Positions 46,292 to 53,728 of a stretch of 64,000 nt of DNA are shown piece by piece (positions within the stretch are counted from its first letter, which is position 1; every line of letters starts with the position of its first letter). This DNA comes from CBDDKW01 sp965230425. GTDB lineage: Bacteria; Pseudomonadota; Gammaproteobacteria; UBA1113. Below the pieces are notes generated by a model, which ran no database searches, had not been told where the DNA came from, and saw nothing but the letters and a program-made list of their open reading frames with translations. The stretch spans positions 124,001 to 188,000 of the forward strand of contig CBDDKW010000008.1 in assembly GCA_965230425.1 (NCBI GenBank), in the 5' to 3' direction. The translations under genes were made by a program, and so were the position numbers.

Positions 46292-47563
46292 ATGTTACGA
46301 ATATTCAAGCGACGACCTAAGCCTACTGAAGCAGAGTCTAAGTCTACTGAACAAACAGACGAAGTGGTTGAATCAACGATCGCGGTTGAGGATAATAATT
46401 ATACAGATAGCCCAGATAGCCCAGATAGCCCAGATAGCCCAGATAGCCCAGATAGCCCAGATAGCCCAGATAGCCCAGATAGCCCAGATAGCCCAGATAG
46501 CCCAGATAGCCCAGATAGCCCAGATAGCCCAGATAGCCCAGATAGCCCAGATAGCCCAGATAGCCCAGATAGCCCAGATAGCCCAGATAGCGAGTCATCC
46601 GAGTTAGAATCAGAAGCAGCTAAGCCAGCAGCAGCTAAGCCAGCTAAAAAAGGATTGTTCCAACGACTCAAAACAGGCTTAACCCGCACTCGCCAAGGTT
46701 TTGCCAGTGGCTTAGGTAATTTAATCCTTGGTAAAAAGACCATTGATGCTGATTTACTTGATGAAATTGAAATGCAATTGTTAACAGCCGATGTGGGTGT
46801 GACTGCGACACAGCGCGTTATTAAAGCCATTACTGATAAAATTGCACGTAAGCAATTGAGTGATCCTGAAGTATTAATGCAAAGCTTACAACAACAATTG
46901 CTAGATATTCTCCAGCCTTGTGCTCATGAATTAGATGTGACGAGTGCGCCAGCACCATATGTGATCTTAATGGTAGGGATTAATGGTTCGGGAAAAACCA
47001 CCACCATTGGTAAGTTAGCGAAACGCTTACAACAACAAGGCAAGCGCGTCATGCTAGCGGCAGGCGATACATTTCGTGCCGCAGCAGTGGAACAATTACA
47101 AGCTTGGGGTGAGCGTAATCAAGTGCCAGTGATTGCCCAGCAAACTGGAGCTGACAGTGCCTCTGTTGTCTATGATGCCTTACAAGCAGCCACTGCACGT
47201 GGTTATGATGTGTTGATTGCCGATACAGCAGGACGCTTACATACGCAAACGAATTTAATGGAAGAATTAAAAAAGGTAAAACGAGTACTTACCAAATTAA
47301 ACCCCGACGCACCGCATGAAGTGATGCTCGTACTCGACGCCGGCATCGGCCAAAATGCATTGACCCAAGCAAAACAATTTCACCAAGCCGTAGATGTGAG
47401 TGGTATAACCCTGACAAAATTAGATGGTACAGCAAAAGGTGGGATCATATTTGCTATAGCCGAGGAACTCGGTTTGCCCATTCGCTTCATTGGTGTAGGA
47501 GAGGGCGTTGATGATCTACGGCCATTTGCTGCTCAGGAGTTTATTGAAGCTTTGTTTGAATAG
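46292..47563 (+). CDS. ftsY: signal recognition particle receptor FtsY
   Basis: 423 residues. The C-terminal NG domain (about 125-423) is complete: GTPase P-loop GINGSGKTTTIGKLAK (around 229), DTAGRLHTQTNLMEELKK, and TKLDGTAKGG. It docks SRP-ribosome complexes at the membrane. The N-terminal acidic A region is unusual: residues 39-98 are 20 exact Asp-Ser-Pro triplets encoded by a 9-bp tandem repeat. In many relatives ftsE and ftsX follow directly; here they are 7.5 kb away. Confidence 0.96.
   Translation: MLRIFKRRPKPTEAESKSTEQTDEVVESTIAVEDNNYTDSPDSPDSPDSPDSPDSPDSPDSPDSPDSPDSPDSPDSPDSPDSPDSPDSPDSPDSPDSPDSESSELESEAAKPAAAKPAKKGLFQRLKTGLTRTRQGFASGLGNLILGKKTIDADLLDEIEMQLLTADVGVTATQRVIKAITDKIARKQLSDPEVLMQSLQQQLLDILQPCAHELDVTSAPAPYVILMVGINGSGKTTTIGKLAKRLQQQGKRVMLAAGDTFRAAAVEQLQAWGERNQVPVIAQQTGADSASVVYDALQAATARGYDVLIADTAGRLHTQTNLMEELKKVKRVLTKLNPDAPHEVMLVLDAGIGQNALTQAKQFHQAVDVSGITLTKLDGTAKGGIIFAIAEELGLPIRFIGVGEGVDDLRPFAAQEFIEALFE
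46406..46585 (+). repeat. 20-copy perfect 9-bp tandem repeat (GATAGCCCA) in ftsY
   Basis: Twenty identical copies of GATAGCCCA run without a mismatch over 180 bases, then a degenerate copy (GATAGCGAG). As the unit is 9 bp, copy-number change keeps the ftsY frame. The repeat is open in most frames and causes long spurious ORFs. Confidence 0.97.
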
Positions 47564-47617
47564 GTGGGCTGCCATCGCAGTTAGGGGGAATAATTTTAGT
47601 TAACTGTAGTGCTAAAG

Positions 47618-47893
47618 CTAATCATAAATGTCTTTACGGTGTTTAATTGCTGTGATTAAAACAGTGTGCGTATTTGGCTCAATTCGATATACAATTCGGT
47701 AATTGCTTACACGCAGTCTCCTATGTCCTGTTAGGCTATACCTCAAAGGTTTGCCAAAGCCAATCGGGTCAACTGTAAGACGTGTTTCAATCGCTGTTTT
47801 TATTAGTGTACGTGCGGATTTAGTAAGTGCAGGGATGTCTTTCTCCATGACTGACGCAAGATACTCAATAATATAAAGTTCATTTCCAGACAT
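47618..47893 (-). CDS. RelE/ParE-family toxin
   Basis: 91 residues. Helices then the beta-sheet core with PLRYSLTGHRRLRVSNYRIV and YRIEPNTHTVLITAIKHRKD, the basic residues typical of RelE-type mRNA interferases. Overlaps the antitoxin gene by 14 bases. The initial MSGNELYIIEYLASVMEKDI is longer at the front than usual but continuous. Confidence 0.85.
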   Translation of the reverse strand: MSGNELYIIEYLASVMEKDIPALTKSARTLIKTAIETRLTVDPIGFGKPLRYSLTGHRRLRVSNYRIVYRIEPNTHTVLITAIKHRKDIYD

Positions 47894-48101
47894 CTTGATG
47901 TTTTACTCGTTTGGCTTGATCCGTGTCACGTTCATCTGCAAGAGCTGATAGTAACTTGTCTTCACGTCGTTCTAAGGCTTCTAAAATAAGCTCTTTTGCA
48001 AGACGTGAAACAGATTTTTCTTCCTGCTTTGCTAATAATGCGAGCATTCCCGCAGTTTCTTGTTCCAGTGTGATATTGATTCTTGGATTGCTGGTAGGCA
48101 T
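47880..48101 (-). CDS. RHH antitoxin of the RelE-type pair
   Basis: 73 residues from the ATG at 48101, which has TGGAGA 6 bases upstream; the frame goes on to 48155 without a site. NPRINITLEQETAGMLALLA then KSVSRLAKELILEALERRED is a ribbon-helix-helix fold; the rest should bind the toxin. First of the pair on the minus strand. Confidence 0.8.
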   Translation of the reverse strand: MPTSNPRINITLEQETAGMLALLAKQEEKSVSRLAKELILEALERREDKLLSALADERDTDQAKRVKHQDVWK

Positions 48102-48238
48102 GATTTTTCTCCAGTTGTATAAACTATGCCATAAAGTGTAACACAAGTGTTCCACTTTTACAAAGAACCTTTAATTCAACAATATCATAAATAATAAACA
48201 TATTTTATATATAAATCAATGGTTTTTGTGAGGGAGAT

Positions 48239-48312
48239 GGATCTATGTAACTATCATGATCATATTTTTGATACATATCAAAATTTTGATATGTATCAAA
48301 AATATGTTACAT
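48239..48312. repeat. 74-bp dyad repeat, copy 1
   Basis: Contains two abutting dyads, TTTTGATACATATCAAAA and TTTTGATATGTATCAAAA, within outer ends ATGTAAC...GTTACAT, plus a small palindrome ATGATCAT on the left. It ends 37 bases before the ATPase gene at 48350. A second copy with two mismatches lies at 53387-53460. Confidence 0.9.
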
Positions 48313-48349
48313 TACTTTCTTGTGTTCGATATATGGTAGGTAAAAGGTA

Positions 48350-49576
48350 ATGGAATGGCAATTACTTGGATATAAAAAATATCCATTCTCTGTAGATCCC
48401 ATTTTAGCAGAGACAATAGAGCTTTTTACAGGGCATGAGCAAGAGGTATTACTATGCCAAAGTGTTCTGCAAGATAAAAATGTACGCTTAATTATTGAAG
48501 GTGCTAGAGGCGTCGGTACTACATCATTTGCAAATTATTTAAAATTTTCGGCCCAAGAAAAGAAATTATATTTAGCTCCTAGGGATGAGGTTAGTGTTGA
48601 AAAACACTGGAATCTGGAAAGTCTGTTAACAGCAGTGATTTCAACCGTCATTAGAGAGCTTGAGTTAGTGCATGAAGCAGAAATTAAGAATAATAAGATT
48701 TTCAAGGAAACAAAAGCTTTATCTTATCGTTTATCTGAAGCATATAATAATTTTGGATTAACTGCTTTTTCTGTAGGTGGTAATTACGGAAAATCTGTCA
48801 GTGTTACTCAGCCAACATTTGTTCCAGCCACTACACTTGGCTTCCATCTTGAAGATTTAGGTAAGCTAGCTGTCAAATTAGGCTACACCAATGGTTTATT
48901 AATCCAGTTAAATAATCTAGATGTGAACGTTGTGCATAGTGAGGAGCATCTTGAGTATCTATTTAACGCAGCTAGAGATTATTTTCAAATTTCTAATATT
49001 TCATGGTTTCTTGTTGGTGATATTGGTCTACGGTCTTTTATTGCTAGACGAGTTGATAGGCTTGATGACATAGTCAGTAGTGACGTATTCATAAAGCCTT
49101 TAAGTAAGCAATATTATCATACCCTGATCAAAAGAAGACTTGATTATTATAAATTAAAAAAGCAAGCTCAGTTCCCAATTAATTTAGACGTTTTTGACTA
49201 TTTATATGAAATAACCGGTGGGCGCTTACGATATATATTTGGTCTAATCTATGTACTAATTCAACGCTTACAAGTCGGTAAAATCTTGCAAACAGCATCA
49301 ACAGAATTAGCGAAGCAGACGATTGCAGCGTTAGCGTTAGAACGTATACGTAAATTTGACTTGCCAGAAAGTGAAGAGTTCCTATTAAAAGTGATTGTTA
49401 AAAAGGGTGAAGTTAATGTCTCTGAGTTAACAGAATTATCGAATAAAAATCGGGTATTTGTTTCGAGAGCAGTTAATCGGTTGTTGAGTGATAAATTAGT
49501 CACAGTAAGACAAGAAGGTAACAAGCGAATATATAGCCCAAGCCTAGATGCAAAAGTAGCTTTTACGGTGATTTGA
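48350..49576 (+). CDS. orphan P-loop ATPase with C-terminal winged-helix-like domain
   Basis: 408 residues. An N-terminal AAA/STAND-like ATPase region has a P-loop-like stretch LIIEGARGVGTTSFANYLKF (about 46-65) where Thr stands in place of the usual Lys. LLIQLNNLDV may be the Walker B region and ITGGRLRYIFGLIYVL a C-lid. The last 70 residues (LLKVIVKKGEVNVSELTELS, then KNRVFVSRAVNRLLSDKLV) look like a MarR-type winged helix. The layout is Orc1/Cdc6-like but no clear relationship can be claimed. AAAAGG precedes the ATG, and the 74-bp dyad repeat sits immediately upstream, so self-regulation is plausible. Confidence 0.7.
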   Translation: MEWQLLGYKKYPFSVDPILAETIELFTGHEQEVLLCQSVLQDKNVRLIIEGARGVGTTSFANYLKFSAQEKKLYLAPRDEVSVEKHWNLESLLTAVISTVIRELELVHEAEIKNNKIFKETKALSYRLSEAYNNFGLTAFSVGGNYGKSVSVTQPTFVPATTLGFHLEDLGKLAVKLGYTNGLLIQLNNLDVNVVHSEEHLEYLFNAARDYFQISNISWFLVGDIGLRSFIARRVDRLDDIVSSDVFIKPLSKQYYHTLIKRRLDYYKLKKQAQFPINLDVFDYLYEITGGRLRYIFGLIYVLIQRLQVGKILQTASTELAKQTIAALALERIRKFDLPESEEFLLKVIVKKGEVNVSELTELSNKNRVFVSRAVNRLLSDKLVTVRQEGNKRIYSPSLDAKVAFTVI

Positions 49577-49692
49577 ATATGCCATTTTGTGTTTTTGCCT
49601 TTGCGTATTAGTGACTATGCCACACTATAGGCTTACGTATCGATGGTACTTGCATAAAGATACTCATCACAAAGGCCCAGTAATACCGGAAT

Positions 49693-50232
49693 TTATGCAA
49701 AGAAATCTAGCACAAAAGGCCAGAAGTACTGAGTAATAAAAATCACAAAAAATATCGCAGCTCCACCGAGTAAAAAGCAAGCTTCAATGAAAGTAAATAC
49801 TTTATCGATAGTGCGGGCATTACCACGGAAATCATAGCCTCTAAATAAATAGCGTGCAACGATAGCTTTTTTTGATTTGTCTTTGTAAATCATGCAGTTA
49901 CAATATACCGCGGCCCTGAATATACGGGAATAAAAAATATAGCCCCCAAATATAGGAATGCCTATTGCATAAGCATCACCGACAAAGGCGTTTTTAATCA
50001 TTCTTTTTTTAAAGACACGGTCAAAATGCGCGCCCACAATCCAACTGTTGATAATGAATAAAGTAAAGCCGATACTAAAACACAAACAAGCTATACCTGT
50101 AGCAAAATCTATTACATTATGAGCATGTACATTTGTAGTACCACACCCTATGCCTACACTTATACCAAAAACAAAGAGACTGTTAATACAAAAAAGACTA
50201 AAGCGTATTTTGAAACGACGCCATCTCATCAT
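49693..50232 (-). CDS. probable immunity membrane protein, copy B
   Basis: 179 residues, three to four hydrophobic segments (near 8-30, 42-70, 90-105 and 145-175). From residue about 55 it is nearly identical to the copy A protein (51012-51548); the first 50 residues differ strongly (SVGIGCGTTNVHAHNVIDFA here). It starts right at the end of the effector fragment, so translation depends on that upstream frame or an internal promoter. The role as immunity to a membrane-active toxin is inferred from its place after the effector. Confidence 0.65.
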   Translation of the reverse strand: MMRWRRFKIRFSLFCINSLFVFGISVGIGCGTTNVHAHNVIDFATGIACLCFSIGFTLFIINSWIVGAHFDRVFKKRMIKNAFVGDAYAIGIPIFGGYIFYSRIFRAAVYCNCMIYKDKSKKAIVARYLFRGYDFRGNARTIDKVFTFIEACFLLGGAAIFFVIFITQYFWPFVLDFFA

Positions 50233-50894
50233 TTATGTCCACTGGGCTAATAGCGGCTCTAATTCTTTATACTTGTTAGTGGCCCATTGCCGTGTAGCCA
50301 TATTCGTTGCTGTTATTAAGCCACCTTCTACCACTGAAGTACAAATAATCGTCACCAGCCCGACTGGCGTAAGCATCACTGCAAGCCCTGCAGCAGCAAG
50401 GGCCGCAGCACCCATGCCCACACCAATCCCGAACAAATCCGCTTGCCAATCCTCGCCGTTCTTATACTCTTTGTAGACATCATAGGCACCGGTGAGTAGC
50501 GATGCAACATATGTGCCACGGGTGAGATATTTACACCCGCGCCCAATATACTCAATGAGTCTAACATCGGCTAGCTCAGTGACCATAATGCCTTTTTTAA
50601 AGGCTAAACGCTCTAAACGTCGAGATGAGTGCAATGCTTGTTGTGTCATTAAACTGAGTCGTTTGGTATACAATTCTGCCTCCGCGTGTAATTCTCGGCA
50701 CACATGCCGACGTACTTTATTTAAGCGAGTGCGTAGGGCCTGTAGCTTTTCAGCTTCTCCTGCTCGCCTTGCATCCACTAAGTCTGCTAACGCTTGGTTC
50801 AATTCATGCATATGCTCATTAAAACGTTTTGAGGTATTGGCGATACGCTCCATAAAGCGATTAGCACTTTCTACGCCTGTCTGGGCAGCGAAGG
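50233..50894 (-). pseudogene. orphan C-terminal fragment of the Hcp-linked effector
   Basis: The sequence matches the effector at 51552-52586 from FAAQTGVESANRF to the end but has no N-terminal LysM-like region; a TAA lies just before the homology on the minus strand. From the first internal ATG (50853) it could encode 206 residues. No ribosome site is seen. The last 40 residues differ from the full-length effector (EGGLITATNMATRQWATNKY here), the rest is almost identical. It looks like a displaced toxin tip kept with its own immunity gene, similar to orphan tips in rhs and CDI loci. Confidence 0.75.
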
Positions 50895-50924
50895 TTTAGC
50901 TACTTTATAATTGTTATCCCAGCA

Positions 50925-52213
50925 TATTAATGACTATGCCACACTATAGGCTTACGTATCGATGGTACTTGCATAAAGATACTCATCACAAAGGCCCAGT
51001 AATACCGGAATTTATGCAAAGACATCTAGCACAAAAGGCCAGAAGTACTGAGTAATAAAAATCACAAAAAATATTGCGGCACCACCGAGTAAAAAGCAAG
51101 CTTCAATGAAAGTAAATACTTTATCGATAGTGCGGGCATTACCACGGAAATCATAGCCTCTAAATAAATAGCGTGCAACGATAGCTTTTTTTGATTTGTC
51201 TTTGTAAATCATACAATTACAATATACTGCGGCTCTGACTATGCGGGAATAAAAAATATAGCCACCCAATATAGGAAAGCCTATTGCATAAGCATCACCC
51301 GCAAAGGCATTTTTAATCATTCTTTTTTTAAAGACACGGTCAAAATGCGCGCCAACAATCCAACTGTTGATAATGAATAAAATAAAGCCGATACCGAAAA
51401 GCAGGAAACCAACACTTGCACTAAAATCTAATAGATTACTCGCATTTAAGTGTGATAACCCTAACGCGAGTAATAGAGCAGTGCCAAAAATGAAGAAGCA
51501 AGTAATACAAAAAAGGCTAAAGCGTGTTCTGCAGCGGTGCCATCTCATGATCTATGTCCATTGGGCTAATAGTGGTTCTAATTGTTTATAGCCTGTAGTA
51601 CCCCATTTTCTGCCGAGAATATTCGCACCGGTTATGAAAGCACCTTCCACCACTGAAGTACAAATAATCGTCACCAGTCCTACGGGCGTGAATATCACTG
51701 CAAGCCCTGCAGCAGCAAGGGCCGCAGCACCCATGCCCACACCAATCCCGAACAAATCCGCTTGCCAATCCTCGCCGTTCTTATACTCTTTGTAGACATC
51801 ATAGGCACCGGTGAGTAGCGATGCAACATATGTGCCACGGGTGAGATATTTACACCCGCGCCCAATATACTCAATGAGTCTAACATCGGCTAGCTCAGTG
51901 ACCATAATGCCTTTTTTAAAGGCTAAACGCTCTAAACGTCGAGATGAGTGCAATGCTTGTTGTGTCATTAAACTGAGTCGTTTGGTATACAATTCTGCCT
52001 CCGCGTGTAATTCTCGGCACACATGCCGACGTACTTTATTTAAGCGAGTGCGTAGGGCCTGTAGCTTTTCAGCTTCTCCTGCTCGTCTTGCATCCACTAA
52101 GTCTGCTAACGCTTGGTTCAATTCATGCATATGTCCATAAAAACGTTTTGAGGTATTGGCGATACGCTCCATAAAGCGATTAGCACTTTCTACGCCTGTC
52201 TGGGCAGCGAAGG
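50925..52213 (-). repeat. tandem duplication, copy A
   Basis: The other half of the 1289-base duplication (see 49606-50894), 30 bases after copy B. This copy is continuous with the full-length effector and hcp, so it is the parental arrangement. Confidence 0.92.
51012..51548 (-). CDS. probable immunity membrane protein, copy A
   Basis: 178 residues with hydrophobic segments near 8-30 (FIFGTALLLALGL), 42-70 (VGFLLFGIGFILFIINSWIV), 90-105 and 145-175 (LLGGAAIFFVIFITQYFW). It begins 3 bases after the effector stop with no strong ribosome site, so it is probably translationally coupled. No recognised domain. A membrane location fits protection against a membrane-targeting effector. Immunity is inferred. 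Confidence 0.68.
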   Translation of the reverse strand: MRWHRCRTRFSLFCITCFFIFGTALLLALGLSHLNASNLLDFSASVGFLLFGIGFILFIINSWIVGAHFDRVFKKRMIKNAFAGDAYAIGFPILGGYIFYSRIVRAAVYCNCMIYKDKSKKAIVARYLFRGYDFRGNARTIDKVFTFIEACFLLGGAAIFFVIFITQYFWPFVLDVFA

Positions 52214-52586
52214 CACCAAGTATTTTCATACCATCTTCGCGGTGGTGCTTATTATACCCTAAGGTGCACTTGGCGATACCTGCCAAATAGTTAATATCCA
52301 AGCCTTGCTTTTGCAGTTGTACCAGATTAGCGCGTACATAGGAAGGCATAAAGTCGAACTCGCTGATTAAGCGTCGGCAATGCAGCGGATTATCATCATA
52401 ACGTGATAGTTCGGGTAACCAGATGGCGCGATTACCGGAATAAAAGCCGCTATAATTCATAAGCATATAAGCAAAGCTGGTTTTATTGGCCTCTAGTATT
52501 TTATCAGCATAACTTTCATCTAAATGCCCTAATACTTTATGAGCGATGCTATTGGGGGTATCGCCTGCTTCCGTGAAGGTAATCAT
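51552..52586 (-). CDS. Hcp-linked LysM-type effector with hydrophobic C-terminus
   Basis: 344 residues from the ATG at 52586, which has AGGAGA 6 bases upstream; the frame extends to 52619 without a site. Residues 1-55 are LysM-like: GDTPNSIAHKVLGH, then ILEANK and AIWLPEL. The middle (about 120-240) is helical and charged (EKLQALRTRLNKVRRHVCRE). Residues about 278-324 are a glycine-rich hydrophobic stretch (LFGIGVGMGAAALAAAGLAV) like those of pore-forming type VI secretion effectors. It lies 22 bases after hcp and 3 bases before the membrane-protein gene. Toxin function is inferred from layout; no catalytic motif is visible. Confidence 0.72.
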   Translation of the reverse strand: MITFTEAGDTPNSIAHKVLGHLDESYADKILEANKTSFAYMLMNYSGFYSGNRAIWLPELSRYDDNPLHCRRLISEFDFMPSYVRANLVQLQKQGLDINYLAGIAKCTLGYNKHHREDGMKILGAFAAQTGVESANRFMERIANTSKRFYGHMHELNQALADLVDARRAGEAEKLQALRTRLNKVRRHVCRELHAEAELYTKRLSLMTQQALHSSRRLERLAFKKGIMVTELADVRLIEYIGRGCKYLTRGTYVASLLTGAYDVYKEYKNGEDWQADLFGIGVGMGAAALAAAGLAVIFTPVGLVTIICTSVVEGAFITGANILGRKWGTTGYKQLEPLLAQWT

Positions 52587-52608
52587 TGATTGTCTCCTGA
52601 TAGGGCGA

Positions 52609-53094
52609 TTACATCGCACTGGCTGTTTCTAAGTCATACCCTGTTATCATTGGGCTGCCTGTGCGGTTATTACTGTCTCGGGGAATAAAAGCCCGTTGGA
52701 TTTGTGTATAGGCCATATGAATGATTTCTTGAGGTTCATCAAACGTGGGGCTAAAGCGCTCGGCATAATGGGTCAGCGCAGCATTGGTGAGGGTTGTTTT
52801 TGCATAGGTGACAGGTTCATCGCCACTCGTGACATAATGAATATCTAGCGTAGGATAGACTTGCGCACTATGTACTGCCTGAAAGAGATGGATTGAACTG
52901 TCATCTAAGGCTTTTATTAAAGCCAGTTGGCCGAAGCTTGGGCGTGTGCTAAAGCGTTTAATGGCACTGCCCACGGTCATATCGATGGGATTATGTAAGC
53001 CATTGAATTCTACATCTTGTAAGGCTATCCAACCTTCATAGCCTTTGTTGTGTACAGAGCCTTTGATGGCGGGGATGTGTAGATAAATACTCAT
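52609..53094 (-). CDS. hcp: Hcp-family type VI secretion tube/effector-carrier protein
   Basis: 161 residues from the ATG at 53094 (AAGGA 7 bases upstream; the ATG at 53100 is too close to it). SIYLHIPAIKGSVHNKGYEG followed by WIALQDVEFNG is the Hcp1-type start. Hcp hexamers form the type VI tube and carry small effectors in their lumen. No tss core genes are in the window, so this is an orphan hcp island acting with a system elsewhere, or acquired. First gene of the cassette. Confidence 0.85.
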   Translation of the reverse strand: MSIYLHIPAIKGSVHNKGYEGWIALQDVEFNGLHNPIDMTVGSAIKRFSTRPSFGQLALIKALDDSSIHLFQAVHSAQVYPTLDIHYVTSGDEPVTYAKTTLTNAALTHYAERFSPTFDEPQEIIHMAYTQIQRAFIPRDSNNRTGSPMITGYDLETASAM

Positions 53095-53386
53095 GTCCAT
53101 TTCCTTGTGGGTAGGCTTGTTATCACGGCAGGGAGATATGCGGCTAAACTAAGCAAAATTGCAAAATTATTCCATGGTAACAAGCGTGTTTTCTTTCATC
53201 GTTATACTATTTATTGATTCACCAATAAATGTTGTAACGCATATACTAGTCTGAAAACTGATTAATTCAACTGTTTTTTGATAAAAAATAGCGTGGGAGT
53301 GGTTAAAAAATATAAGATAATGCAGCTATCCTGAAAACAATCAATGACTTAGCTCTAATAAGAAAATTGTAACTGACATGGTAAAG

Positions 53387-53460
53387 GGATCTATGTAACT
53401 ATCATGATCATATTTTTGATACATATCAAAATTTTGATATGTATCAAAAATTAGTTACAT
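53387..53460. repeat. 74-bp dyad repeat, copy 2
   Basis: Matches 48239-48312 at 72 of 74 positions, same orientation. In this copy the outer ends are a perfect 9-bp inversion, ATGTAACTA and TAGTTACAT. The two copies flank the 5-kb segment with the ATPase gene and the Hcp cassette. Confidence 0.9.
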
Positions 53461-53597
53461 AGATTGGTGTTTTTATTCAAGTCCTTATATATTTTTCAGC
53501 ATATAAATGGGTAAAATAGAATCCTTATTCCAAAAAATAATTATAAATCATATAGATAGGTTAATTACAAGATAATATACTTCTATAATACGTTCAT

Positions 53598-53681
53598 AAA
53601 ACGTGATAATTTTCACGAAATACCTTGGAAAAACGTGATTATCCTCACGAAATACATTGGAAAAACGTGATTTTGAGTCAT
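53598..53681 (+). repeat. 32-bp iterons upstream of DUF4143-type ATPase
   Basis: Units at 53598-53629 and 53630-53661 and a partial one from 53662, each starting AAAACGTGAT. The first two contain CGTGA...TCACG dyads. They end about 50-65 bases before the ATPase start and look like operator sites. Confidence 0.8.
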
Positions 53682-53728
53682 ATATGAGCTATCATCAAGA
53701 CAATTCATAAGTTATTTCAGGACCGTTC

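Larger units (their letters stand above)
49606..50894 (-). repeat. tandem duplication, copy B (effector tail plus immunity gene)
   Basis: 1289 bases that match 50925-52213 at a constant offset of 1319. Near-identical except for about 50075-50385. It starts inside the effector coding region and ends after the second immunity gene. Confidence 0.92.
53095..53728. other. intergenic region with two kinds of regulatory repeat
   Basis: No gene is seen in these 634 bases. It holds the hcp promoter region, the second 74-bp dyad repeat (53387-53460) and 32-bp iterons (53598-53681) before the ATPase at 53729. Confidence 0.65.

Noticed and set aside
46344..46830. Long ORFs in other frames of the ftsY repeat (poly Tyr-Leu-Gly, Gly-Leu-Ser and Gln-Ile-Ala)
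   Set aside because: A 9-bp repeat without a stop stays open in several frames; these overlap the certain ftsY frame and have no start sites.
49693..53094. Complete type VI secretion locus
   Set aside because: Only hcp and cargo-like genes are present; no tssB, tssC, tssM, clpV or vgrG.
48239..53460. Integrase-type genomic island with att sites
   Set aside because: The 74-bp repeats flank the segment, but there is no integrase, recombinase or transposase gene inside and no tRNA at the border.
53598..53681. CRISPR-like repeat
   Set aside because: Units are contiguous with no spacers.
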